64,000 bases of DNA from Typhlomys cinereus (taxonomy: Eukaryota; Chordata; Mammalia; Rodentia; Platacanthomyidae). The stretch spans positions 5,309,021 through 5,373,020 of the forward strand of contig JALPQD010000027.1 in assembly GCA_023101885.1 (NCBI GenBank), given 5' to 3'. The notes under the pieces were generated by a model. It did not search any database and was not told where the DNA came from. It worked only from the letters and a program-made list of their open reading frames with translations. Shown in pieces: positions 48,440 to 59,499 of this stretch (its first letter is position 1; each line of letters starts with the position of its first letter). The position numbers and the translations under genes were made by a program.

Positions 48440-48850
48440 TTAGCAAGGATCTCAAGGGAGATGGTTTCAGGTAGTAAGAACCTTAGAGGAAAGAGGTTAA
48501 ACAGATACAGGGGAGTTCCCATATTAATGGACAGCCCAAGAAGCGGCTCTAAAATATGCCACAGAATTCTGAACCCCCACTAGAATAGTTGACTCAGAAG
48601 GAACTTCGAGTATGCATAAACTGATGGATGGGAGAATGGAAGGGAGTAGGTGGGAAACTCCAAGAAAGAGGTGGGAGGAAGGGTTGGAGAGGAGAAAGGG
48701 AAGAAGGGAAAGAGAGGGAGGAATGGGGGTGAGAGGGAGGAATGGAGGACAAGAGAGGGAAGGGAAGAAGGGGTAAAGAAAAAGGGAGGGAAAAAGAGTT
48801 GGGAACAAAAATATACTGTTCAAGCTTTAAAATGAAGAAGACTAATAGCA
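48440..48850 (+). mobile_element. 5'-truncated L1 3' end, sense, with polypurine tract
   Basis: 'gcaaggatctcaagggagat', 'ggggagttcccatattaatg', 'gacagcccaagaagcggctc', 'tatgccacagaattctgaac', then 'gactcagaaggaacttcgag' match the sense L1 3' end at 60.46-60.60 kb. A long G/A-only tract follows at about 48630-48805, then an A-rich end. Frames on the minus strand (48524-48851) are shadows of the purine tract. Confidence 0.8.
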
Positions 48851-48859
48851 ATTAATTCA

Positions 48860-50230
48860 TTCATTAATTGTATATGTTCTCAATGGATAGATTACAGGGA
48901 AAATTTATTAATTCCCCCAATAAAGAGTGAAAGGAAGGCTATGCAGAAATATTTGAATGAAAGAGGAAGAACTGAAGTAGAATCAAAGTTGCAAGGTACA
49001 GATGTGGCAGAACCAATTATCCATGAATTTAAGAAAATCCAGAAAAGAGTTTTGAAGCAAAGGGGATCATTAGAATCAGAAGCACAGGCCAGGAAACCAG
49101 AATATAATTTGTCATTCTGTCATAACTGAATTGCAAAGCTAGGACCTGAAACCAGACTTATTCCAATGAATGAGTCCATATGAAAGAAAATGATCACTGA
49201 AGATAAGACTTTAGTAAAGTCCAGATGCCAAAGGAAAGAAATAAGGTAGTGTCAGGTTCATTGAACTAAGCATACCTAGGTTGACCTGTAGAGCCACTAC
49301 TAGTCATATGTGGCCATTTAGCTTTTGGAACATGGATATCTGAACAGAGATGGGCTGTGATTATGAAGTTTCTATAAGATGGTTCTCATTTTATAGTGAC
49401 CACATTGATATAATAATTTTGAACTGTCAGGTGAAGTATAATATGGGATTAACACCATTTTCAGTTTTTATAAACTAAAACAACTAAAATACATAAATAG
49501 AAGTTTTATAAAATATGCATTATATCTTGCTAGCCAACCATTCTAGTTCCCACACTGACTTTAATTTGACATCATATTTTTTGACAAAAAAAAAGGGAAA
49601 TCCGAGGTAGTCCTAAAATGTACAAATATTTCCTAAGTTAAATTAGTAGCATAATTTATTATAGTTCAAAGGACATAAGTTCCCAGCAGCAGCTCTGTTA
49701 CTAACTAGATACATGTCCCCAGAGAAGTTATTTAACTTCTGTGAGCCTTTTTTTGCTATCCATAAAATGAGAATCATACCACTCATTACACACAATAATT
49801 GTGAAGATTATATATGAATGGGAAAAGCTTTGCAGAGAACCTGTCATGTGCTTTGCACTTAACAAATATTATCCACCTATTTTCCCTTGTTGTATGACCT
49901 CTAACTCTGTTAGAAGACAATTTAAAAAAAGCACCTATAATCCACAATCTCAAAAACAGAGGAAGACAGGCAAGATAAAAACATGAATCAAGGCTATTGA
50001 TCTTTTGAAGAACAATATAAAATTCTGCTCAGAATCATCAACTGAGAATTTATTAGCTTCTTTGAAAATACAACTGTAAAGGTTTACTAAAAGACATACA
50101 TATTTAAGCTCATATACATGTTTGTATGTGTGTGTGTTCATATATGTATATTATTTGTCAAATTGACCTCTAGAAGTCAATTCGTGCCCTCTAGGCCACT
50201 TGGATATCTTCTCTAGACTGATGATGACTT
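48860..50230. other. no gene seen
   Basis: AT-rich, nothing recognised in about 1.4 kb. Confidence 0.4.
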
Positions 50231-50231
50231 C

Positions 50232-51650
50232 TGTCATAGTTAGGTGCAGGTGTCAACTTGACACTTGAGGGTTTGAGCTCTGGGCACATTTGTAGAAAAT
50301 TAGTTGCTGAGTTACACCCAGAGAAAACCTACAGGATTGTCTAGCTGAAGGGGAAGGCCCAGCCCATGGTGGGTAGGACTAGGACCTGGAATAAAATAGA
50401 GACAGCTGATAAAATGGGCATTCTTGTATACACTTGGCCAGACATGCTGGTCTGACAAGTAAGGATCTTCCTTCTCTCAGCCATTGTATAAAGATAGTGT
50501 GGGAAGTTCCCTTGGCCCTATTGCTGATGTGAGCTCTCCTGCTAAGATGAACAAATAACTGTAACCAGAAAGTTTTTAAATTTATATTTATTTATTTTTC
50601 CCCAATCATACAAGCTCAATAGGTACCCTGATCCCCTCCCTCCCTCCACCCTTCCCCAGTCCCCCTTACACCTTCCTCCCCTTTTCGCCTTCCTTTTACC
50701 CCCTTCCTTCCCTTCTCCCATTGTTTCCCCCTCCCCCCTCCCATTCCCTGGAGCATCCTTTTGTGTGAATGCCAAACTTCCCTCTGAGTCCTCCACTCTA
50801 GTGAGGTGTAAGTACTCAGTGGCATTGCCCAGAGCCCTTTCTTGGGCTCCCCTTCAGTATGGGAACAGTGTTATGACTGTTAATCCTTTGCCTCTAAGGA
50901 TCCTAGTGCCTGTGATCCATGCTAGACTTTGGGAGAATGTCAGTCATTGTGCAGGTCATGCAAAGTCCAATTATGGCTACTGTGGCCCTATCTTGTGTGG
51001 AGTATCTTGCATATCATTGGTCCTCCCAATCTTTAGGCACTTACAATCTTGCTGCCCCCTCTTGTGTAAGTTTCCCTGAGCTTTAGGATGGGGAGAGATT
51101 TGGCTGGTCTGGTTCCCGGTGATTAATGTAGGATCTTTGGTCTCCTGAATTATGGCTTGTTGTTGTTTTCAGTTTTGCTGTTCCTGCACTGACTTTGGTT
51201 CCATCCTGATTGGTATTGGAGGTCAACTCCTAACCAAAGATAAAAGGCTGTTTAAATGAAGATCTTACTGTAAGAGGAGATTCAAAGGTAGATGGAATAG
51301 GAGTAGCAGACTTCAGTGAGGGGGGGGGTCAGTCTCCCATTTGCAAGAGGGTTACCATCTATCTGCCAGTCTCTACACCTTCCCTGATTGATGAGCTCAA
51401 ACCCCCTCAGTTGCAAGTGACCAGGAAGAAAAGTGAGAGTGAGTTTAACCAGATGTCTCACTACTTACTTGCAATAATTGATGATAACCTATTTTCTCTA
51501 CTGAAGCATGATCCTCTTTCTCTTTATTTCTGGAGGGGGCTCCTTCCCCTTCCTTCCTAACCAGGATTCTTAGGAGAAAATAAATTCCTTGTCCCCTTAA
51601 GCCATTTGATGATGACTTATCAGCAACCTTGCAGGAGGACTGCTACAACA
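50232..51650 (+). mobile_element. ERVL-type LTR, family A, split by an L1 insertion
   Basis: The 5' part (50232-50568) starts 'tgtcatagttaggtgcaggt', has 'gagctctgggcacatttgta' and 'ccagacatgctggtctgaca', and ends at 'gatgaacaaataactgtaac'. The LTR resumes at about 51558 with 'ggattcttaggagaaaataa' and 'attccttgtccccttaagcc', ending 'ctgctacaaca'. The uninterrupted copy at 6866-7290 shows the two parts joined. The intervening L1 is given separately. Removing it would give an LTR of about 430 bp, similar to the other copies. Confidence 0.85.
50569..51557 (-). mobile_element. 5'-truncated L1 inserted into an ERVL LTR (copy d, about 990 bp)
   Basis: T-rich tail at 50570-50600, C/T-rich tract 50630-50745, 'tggagcatccttttgtgtga', 'gtgcaggtcatgcaaagtcc', 'cattggtcctcccaatcttt', 'gattggtattggaggtcaac', 'ctactgaagcatgatcctct'. 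A 7-bp target-site duplication 'taaccag' brackets it at 50562-50568 and 51558-51564, in the middle of the LTR. It shares its whole order with copy c at 33.2-34.1 kb. Frames here are shadows. Confidence 0.88.
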
Positions 51651-52054
51651 TGTTAAGATTGTGATTGTTTTAACTCTATAAATGATATGCGAAGATCCAG
51701 TCTATTTTGGACAGGATCACCCTCTAGGTCTGGAGCAGACATGCAGTCATGCACTGATTCATTGTTTCCTGTTCTTGTGGATATGATGGGATCAGATCCA
51801 TTGAATTTGCTTGTATGATTTCACTTCAATGATAGAATTTTTCAGCTTAGAATTTTGTGCCAATAAACCACTTTTTCCACTTATATTTCTTGTGTCAGGT
51901 ATTTCTTTGTAGAGGAAATGTGTGAGGAAACAAGAGAAAAAGAGAAGAATCTCACTTTCTGAGATTTTAGAAATACATCTCTAAAATAGAGAAAACATAC
52001 ATATAGGGTATAAGATCAGTCATAAAATATGTTAAAACTAGTTTTGGAAATTGT

Positions 52055-52395
52055 ACTCTTGTGTTGCTGTGAAAGAGAATACCCAAAGTCTAGCAAATTA
52101 AGGGAGAAAGGGAGATTAATTTAGCTTATGGTTCCAGAGGGGTGATATAGTCTTTCATGGCAGAAGCAGCTTGGCTGGCAACAGAAGCCAGAGACAAGCT
52201 TAGAGACAAGCTAAGTCACAACCATCTGTGACGCTGAAAGCTGCTAAACTGCCCATTCTTCCAGAAGTAGGGTGGGACTAAACCACCTCAAGGCCCACCC
52301 CTCGTGATTGCCTTTCACCTGCAAGGTACTACCTCCCAAAGGTGTCATGACCTTACCAAACACATGAGCCTATAGGGACATGTTTCAAAAATAAC
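52055..52395 (-). mobile_element. ERVL-MaLR-like LTR, antisense
   Basis: 'actcttgtgttgctgtgaaa', 'gagattaatttagcttatgg', 'ttccagaggggtgatatagt', 'ctttcatggcagaagcagct', 'ggtactacctcccaaaggtg' and 'aaacacatgagcctataggg' show the same order as 46.07-46.46 kb. Confidence 0.7.
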
Positions 52396-52399
52396 AGAA

Positions 52400-53200
52400 A
52401 TCAAATTTGCAGCTGCAAGTGATGTTTTATAAAACCATTAAAGTTTTTATGTTTTTCTTTGCATTCACATCAATCTTCACCACTTTCTAGTCACAAGAAA
52501 TAATCGTTTCAGCAGTAGCTCGTTAGTGTCCTGATAGGTTTTAAATATATTTTGTAATTCACATAATTTTAGTTAAGGTGATTCTTAAGGTAGTAAGTAA
52601 GCAAAGGAGGAATTCTATAATTGAATTTTCTTGTACATGTTTAACATGTATTATCGAGAAAATATCATTGTGGTAAAAATTTTACTTCAATGAAATTTTC
52701 TCAAGATATTTATATATTCTGCTTCTAAAGGGATCACTAATGTTGCATAAAAGCTGAATGGAAGCAGTTAGAGGCTAAAAGAAGTTATCCATCAGCTCCA
52801 CACTACAGTTTCTTGAATTATTTTTAAGTCTTGAATCCTAGTCCATTTCTTGGTATTAGATAAAATTTTATGCAGATTCAAAGGGATCCAAGTAATTGTA
52901 TTTCAAAATATCAATATCATTTATTTTTCAAGGACTATATATTTCATGATTATTTTGCCAGAAGTTTTTTTCTAGAGAAAAATTTGTGCATTTAAGAAAC
53001 TTTTGATTTGAGGACTATGGGAGAATAGCAGACAATGAATAAGACAAATAGGTAAATTTATATGCTATCAGTTGTTAATTTAATGCCAAAAATATAGACG
53101 AGGTAACTAGAATGCTTTGGGAGGGAGGTTAATTTTAGAACAGATAGACAAGATTAATTGAAAAAACTAACACTTAAGTAATGAATAAAAAAACTAGAAG
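52400..53200. other. no gene seen
   Basis: AT-rich, nothing recognised. Confidence 0.4.
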
Positions 53201-53204
53201 TTCG

Positions 53205-53585
53205 TTAGAGACTTTTCTTGTTGCTATAACAAAATATTTGACAAAGAAATCATAAGGAAGTTTTATCTTGAGTCACTGTTTAAGAAGATATGGTACATTG
53301 TGGCAGGGAAGGCATGGTGGCCATATCACAAGGAGGTAGATCACAAGTTGGCTGTCTACACTGTATCTGCACTGAGGAAACTGAGGAAAATGTGGCTGCT
53401 AAGCTGGATTTTTCTTGTTTCTCTTTTTATCAGTCTGAGATTCCAGTCCACTGGGGTGATGCAGCCCACATCCAAGGTGTAGCTTTTCTGCTCAGTTAAC
53501 CTCTCTACCCTCAAATTCATGCTCAGATGTATGTCTAAGTGATTTTAAATCAAGGCAACAGGATATTGAGAATTAATCATCACAG
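53205..53585 (-). mobile_element. ERVL-MaLR-like LTR, antisense
   Basis: 'agagacttttcttgttgcta', 'taacaaaatatttgacaaag', 'tggtacattgtggcagggaa', 'ggcatggtggccatatcaca', then 'gctcagttaacctctctacc' and 'atcaaggcaacaggatattg'. This is the antisense order of the rodent MT/MaLR-type LTR I remember, from the 3' end to the 5' 'gtcaacttga'-like start. The 69-codon plus frame is a shadow. Confidence 0.65.
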
Positions 53586-53589
53586 TGAG

Positions 53590-55340
53590 CCACCAGCAAC
53601 ATGATTTGGGGAAGCTAGAATAACTCACCCATTTGAACCTAATGAGAAAAGAAGAGCAAAGCAAGATGATAGATACAGGCTTAGTGACATACTTATATAG
53701 CAAATGTAAAACATGGAATTTAATGCCAAGTATGGCAATAAAAAGAATGAAATAATAAACCAAGAAGGAAATGTTATAGGAAAAGACCACCCAGGATGTG
53801 AATGACATGTCTTGATTGCATGTCTATGATTGCTTCAACTTGGATTGATTGACATGCCTATCCTGTACCTGACCTAACCTCACTTAAATTTATCTTAACT
53901 TTGCCATTGAAGGTCACTCTAAGAATTTTACATTGTACTCTGAGGGGATGGGAATTACAGGATTTTTGAACAGAAGAGTAACATGATCTAACTCCAATTT
54001 AATAGGATTATATTGACTTCCTTTTAAAAGCCAAACTAGCACAAAAGTAGCAGAAAGTGATAATATGGTGTATTATACAAGTAGGGCAAAAGGACTCATT
54101 AATGTTCAAGATATTGGATAGGGCATGAAATGAGGCAAAAATGACTGATTATTTTTTTGGTTTATTTGTTGGTTTCTATTGAAGTAGTCAAGCTAGAATT
54201 GAAACTGATTGAAGTAGGAAGGGCTATAAAATTGTGAATTAAGAAAGAGGAGAGGAAATTATTAATGATTTGTTTCTGCAAATATTAACTTGGAAATGTC
54301 TATTTAACAATCAAGAGTATCAGTGAAAATTATGAATTGGGAGTCGCTAAGAGATAGTGTAAACTGGAGGTGCGTATTTAGGATCCTGACTGTGAAAAGT
54401 TTATAAAGCTGTAAAAACTGATGCAATTGCTGATAAAAAATGTAAAGCAAGAACAGATAGTGGTAGTAGCAGAGGGGAAGAGACAGTGTGACAATGGTCA
54501 CATGGAGCATAAGAAGAAAGGACTGTGTTGATGTATTGGAAGTCATACAAAGAAAATAGTGATGTAGTTCTCTAACCTGAGTCAAAGGTCTGCGGTAGTT
54601 TATGTGAGATGAGATCATTGGAATGAATTTCACAGGGGTCACTGGTGATCTTTCAATGAACAGTTTAGATGGCAAATTGACAATCCTTATTGGAGAGAGA
54701 GCCAAGAAAATATGGACATAGAGAAATTGTAAACAGTGATTAAAGCAACTTTAAGGGACTGATTTTAGAGGCTGAATAAAGTCAGGCCAAAGCTGATGGG
54801 TAAAAATGGACAGAAATTGTGTGTATGTGTTAGTTTAATAAAGTGGGAAATTTATGAGAAACCTTGATAGTAACCTACTAACAAAGATGTAACCATGGTG
54901 ATGTGGTAGAAAGGCAAAATTTTCTGGAATATTTTCTGGGCAAAAAAGCAGAAGATGTGCTGCTCAAACCACATGATTAATCTCAAATAGGGTCATGGTG
55001 TGCTTAGTGTGGAGTTACAGCGTACAAACTTAATGCACCTAAATGATAAATGCTCTAAAGATATGAGAATTCTTTTCAATTTTTTTACCCCATTTCCTTT
55101 TTAAATGAAAATAAATCATCAGTTTTCCCTTCTGTTTTGTGAACTCCTTTAGCACTAATAATTATTTGTTTGTTCTTGCACATTCAAAGATTACCCCCAA
55201 TTTTCTTTTATTTCATACAATGTTATTCACACATTTCTTATTTTCTAATTTATACATACTATACAAAGAAGTGATGATACCTTTTCATAGAACCAATAAG
55301 AGTCAGGATTAGATTTATCAAAAGAAGACACTGAAGACTT
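53590..55340. other. no gene seen
   Basis: AT-rich. The 133-codon minus-strand frame at 54304-54705 lacks any recognisable domain; its Leu/Tyr/Phe-rich composition is that of antisense A/G-rich DNA. Confidence 0.4.
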
Positions 55341-55344
55341 AAGC

Positions 55345-55460
55345 CTGTGTGGTTTCTGTCCAAATTTCCTTTGTTGAAATAGCGGACTTCACTAGAATTT
55401 CATGCCAACACATTAAAAGGTGGAATTGAGGTAGGCACCAAAAACGGCAGGCCATAAACT
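55345..55460 (+). mobile_element. possible MaLR (MLT1/MST-like) LTR remnant
   Basis: 'gtgtggtttctgtccaaatt', followed by 'tcctttgttgaaatagc' and 'acattaaaaggtggaattga', resembles the start of mammalian MaLR LTRs as remembered ('caaatttcatgttgaaa ... ttaagaggtgggg'). Short and uncertain. Confidence 0.3.
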
Positions 55461-56160
55461 TTCTACAAAAACAGGTATGCTGCTAGAATATGCCTAAATT
55501 CTCAGGAGGTCTGGGTTGCCAGCACTGGGAAGCATGGGGACATGAGGACAGCTGGAGAAAAATCCTGTTTCCAAGGGCTTTGCCATTTCCTCAAAAGGCA
55601 GAAGTAGCTGCTTGTGCCAACTGAAGGTAAGGTTCTGCAGGGAAAGTTGATACAGTCTCTGATGAGGAAACCACGGGCTGATACTGGGAAGAAAATCTGG
55701 GGCCAAGACACTGAGGCTAACAAAACAAAATGGAGTGGAGAAGCTGCTGCTGTGGTGGGGACATGATGAACCAGAGTGGCTGCGAGGGACAGTGATAGAC
55801 TCCATGGTCTCACCAAGGAATGTTGGATGAGAAAGCTACAGTAACAGGAGACATGAAGAGCATCCTTGGTGCCCAAACACCAGGCATTACTTGAAGGTTC
55901 ATGATAGCAATAACAAAATGATAAAACCTTTATTCCCAACACTGTGCTCAGAAGACTGCTTTTCTTCTGCAGCCCACCTTCCACATGTAACTGACAGAAA
56001 AAAGATTCTTTTTAATAACCCCAAATTTTGAAATAAAAATTCTACTTAAGTATCCCACTTCAAACCTATCCTCATGTCTCTGGGTAATGGAGCTAGCTAG
56101 GACTTTTGGCATTTAGCAAACTTTCCTAGTGATTCTGACAATCACTTAACTTGGAGCAAC
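55461..56160. other. GC-richer unrecognised segment with long minus-strand frames
   Basis: 55500-55985 is noticeably richer in G/C than the flanks and contains overlapping minus-strand frames of 103 and 160 codons. Neither shows a domain, signal or family resemblance. On the plus strand stops are frequent. 'ataaaacctttattcccaac' near 55920 resembles a transcript 3' end, so an old processed pseudogene or LTR remnant is possible. Confidence 0.3.
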
Positions 56161-56167
56161 ACTACCC

Positions 56168-56209
56168 TTTGTTTTTTTGTTTTTGTTTTTGTTTTTGTTT
56201 TTGTTTTTG
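56168..56209. repeat. (GTTTTT)n hexamer repeat
   Basis: About seven GTTTTT-type units in tandem; on the minus strand this is (AAAAAC)n and gives the Asn-Lys run of an 82-codon frame. Confidence 0.95.
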
Positions 56210-58260
56210 GTTGCTCTTCTTTCATTCTTATGGGTTGTTTCTGTCTTTAGAATATTTTGATGTCTAATTAAAGATTCATGCATAAAAGGAACTGAACACT
56301 TAACACTAAAAATGAAGCTTTTCTGTGCATGCATTTTTCTGATGATATTCAGAGAATGAAGAAAATTTGTTCTGAGAGTCATGAATAGGAACATGTCTAT
56401 AGGTTTTGTTTATTTTAGATGTTAGATAAATGCCATAAACAGGGAAGCACCTGCTAAATTAAACTTTGGATCAAATATTAATTATATCATCTGCAGACTA
56501 TTCACTATATCTACTAAACTGAACTATGTATACTGAGTTTTTAGCAAGTTTAATAACAGTGAATTGTATAAGCCTATATATTTCAATTTGAAAAAAACCA
56601 CTAAATAATATGCAAATATTGTAAAATTTCACTTACACAGAATTTAAGAAAATGCAGTTGACATCAAAACCAAAACCAATCTACCTCCAGATTTTTCCAC
56701 TAACATAAATTTTAAAAACTTGTCTATATGTATTGCTTCTTATACTTTCATCAATATGATATCAATGTTCTAACACACATATTGAGCTTGTTAGGTAAAT
56801 GAAAAGCATCTATTAGAATTGAATTAAACAAGATAGGGCACAGAAAAAAATCTACAAAATAAAGGCAATTATCACCAGATAATTGTGTGACAAATAATAC
56901 ATGGGATCATATGAATTTGGAAGAATTTTTAAGGGTGGAGGATTATAGAGGAGGGAACAAAAAAGATAAACAGCTGGAAAGTCATTTTAATCAACACTTT
57001 GTTTTTCTTGTCATTGAATTCTCCTGTGTTTTGATCAGGATCAAGTTTAAAACGATCAACTTTGAATTAATTCGAAGGTTATTAGTATTCTAGTCAGTTC
57101 TCCTTTGATAACTGCAGATAATTTATTCTTTCAGTGTAGTTACTGTTCTTCTAATTTCTAATGGTAGCCTTATTTTCATCTGAAAGGAACGATCACTACT
57201 GTATGGGTAGCTGACTTGCCTCTGGGAGCAATATTACATGAAGAGCCAAATGACCAACACAAATGACTTCAGGTAGAAATGATTTGAGTTGTTCTTGTTT
57301 GCTTGCTAATTTCATCGAGTAATGCTGTTCTCTGCATTATGATTTGTAACATATGTTCCTAAATTATTTTAAGCTATTAGTGGGTTAATGATGGACTGTC
57401 TCAATAGATGCATCCTTTTTTTAATTTTCTTCAATTCATGAATATTGTAGTACCAGCAGAAATTTCTGGACAAATTACTATTTGGGCCACTAAGGTGGAG
57501 GTAGGGAAAAATCTTTATTACACTGTTGAAGTGGCTTCTCCAACTATGGCCAAAGATTATGCTGGAGGCCACTGCACTGGGAGACAGTCCAAGAGAAGCT
57601 GAACACCTTCTGCTTTGAGTGACTCGTGGCTGCATGGAGAACACATGTTAATGTTCAGAGAGAAATAGCAGGATCTGTTTCATTAGAGCAGTGGGAAAAT
57701 TTAGCTGCATGTATTGGCAACAGTATTTCCATGACAATGTCCATAAGAATTGCAACATTTTATCTATCTCCTACTTAAATAATTTCAACATCATTAGAGA
57801 ATGCCATACATTATTTTTGTATACCTAAACACAGTGATGAACTTTTTGTTTACATGGATTTTTTTAAGTAGAATTTTTTTCTTCTGATATTTTGATTCAT
57901 AATCAGTTTACCTTTTGACCTTCCAAAAACATGAGATGTATACTTTGAAACAAATATTTTAACCATATTTTCATATGGAAACTTGAGATCAAATGTAGAA
58001 ACTTCTGAGAGTGCTAAAATGTTGTCGATGGAGGTAGTACAATAGTCAAGCCAGTCATCATGTTTCATGGAAAGCAACTTTTCATCCTAAGTTTAAAATG
58101 ACAATATTAAAAATTGGTTTAAAAATATTTACAAAGTTTCTGTAATGTAATCTTGCATTGCTGTGAATACCTTCTTAACCAGGAGTTCTCCTACATAAGA
58201 ACCTAAGATTCCAAGGCATCTAATGCTCACCCAAAAGGTTCTGATTTCCAGACTTCATGT
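56210..58260. other. no gene seen
   Basis: AT-rich. A 64-codon plus-strand frame at 57408-57602 lies in a less AT-rich patch ('ggccactaaggtggaggtag') and could be a fragment of an old retrocopy, but I recognise no family. Confidence 0.35.
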
Positions 58261-58292
58261 CATATCCCTATATTCATTTCTTTTTGTAGATA

Positions 58293-58735
58293 ATGAATGC
58301 AACAAAACTGGATTACAACATTTTTCTAGGTAGTGATGCCTTTACCCCATGGATGATGCCTATAGGTATGGAGATAAGAAATTCTCCTAAGCCTGACACA
58401 ATTTGCATTTCTAGTGATCCCAGTTCTGTGTCTGGGCTGCCAAGTATCACTAACCCTGGAAATGACTGTCAGATCTGTTTCCATTGGACTATGACTAAGC
58501 CTCATGGTTATATTCATTGGTGCCCACTATTTGAAATCATGGCTGTATACTTTTGAGTAAGCTGTCTCATAGCATGGTCACAAATTGCCATGAGTAAGTC
58601 CCCTCATGGTGGTGTGATCTAATGTCTATGTTTTCGTCTTTCTCTAAGGCAGGTAGTAAGCTCCCTGAGATGCTCAATGCTCAGGAAGACACCTTATATT
58701 CATGTGAGCAATGTCACAAAGAGTTTACAGGATAA
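58293..58735 (+). pseudogene. possible C2H2 zinc-finger-like retropseudogene relic
   Basis: The segment 58697-58732 reads Y-S-C-E-Q-C-H-K-E-F-T-G and then stops (taa 58733). C-x2-C followed by K-x-F is the first half of a C2H2 finger; the second half (H-x3-H) is not present in this frame. Upstream, an 87-codon frame at 58293-58556 lies in a different phase, so a frameshift would be needed to join them. No parent protein is recognised. This could be coincidence; a broken retrocopy of a zinc-finger gene is one explanation. Confidence 0.25.
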
Positions 58736-59282
58736 ATTCATCCTGGAGGCCTCAAAATTCAAGCATGGGCAGTAAACTTCAAATTTCTCATCATAAATCT
58801 AACAAAAGTGTTCAAAGGCTTGTATGAAGCTTCAAATCTTGAAATAGCTTTGAATACTTCATAGCATCTCAGAGTGGGTATATAAACTAAATGCTTAGGG
58901 TGTCCCTGAAGTGCCTTGGTTGCATTCAAATTGAATATTGAAAGTTTTTATCCCATCCTACTGTATAAGATTTATGTGAGATGGAGGGAGGAAACTGTTT
59001 CATGTTTCATGACCGAGTAAAGTTCAACAGACACAAATTCAAACTGATACTTTTAAGGTCAAACACCCACCTATGCAAATATTACTGAAAGAATTTGAAA
59101 GTAAAAATATGAGTGTATAGTTCCATGTCAAATAAAAACTGCAAAGCAATACAATAGCAACTGCTCAGTTCCACTATAAAGTATTAATAAAACTTATAAA
59201 ATAAGAAAGGGTTTCTGTATAAATAGCCTTATTTTAGAAATGAGGCAGTGGACAGTCACATGATCAAAATAGTTCTAATACT

Positions 59283-59480
59283 GATTGTATCAGTCAATCC
59301 TAGGTGTACTTGACACTTGTAATTTGTGTCAATGGACATACCTACTAATTATTATTTATTAAGTGGGTTGATGTAGGAAGATCCAGCCCATAGTGGAAAG
59401 ACCTATGCCCTGTCCAGGTGCATAAAAGAGAGCGAGGTAGTTAATTAACAAGTTGACACTCTAGAAAACAAGTATGATGC
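59283..59480 (+). mobile_element. ERVL-type LTR, 5' part
   Basis: 'gtatcagtcaatcctaggtg', then 'tacttgacacttgtaatttg', 'agatccagcccatagtggaa' and 'aattaacaagttgacactct' resemble the starts of the family A LTRs (for example 50232). It runs into the GC-richer block that follows, and the junction is not resolved. Confidence 0.55.
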
Positions 59481-59499
59481 ACTGGTCCTTTCCCCTTCT

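Noticed and set aside
48148..48851. Minus-strand frames of 60-124 codons
   Set aside because: They are built from the (GT)n/(GA)n microsatellite and from the L1 polypurine tract; low complexity only.
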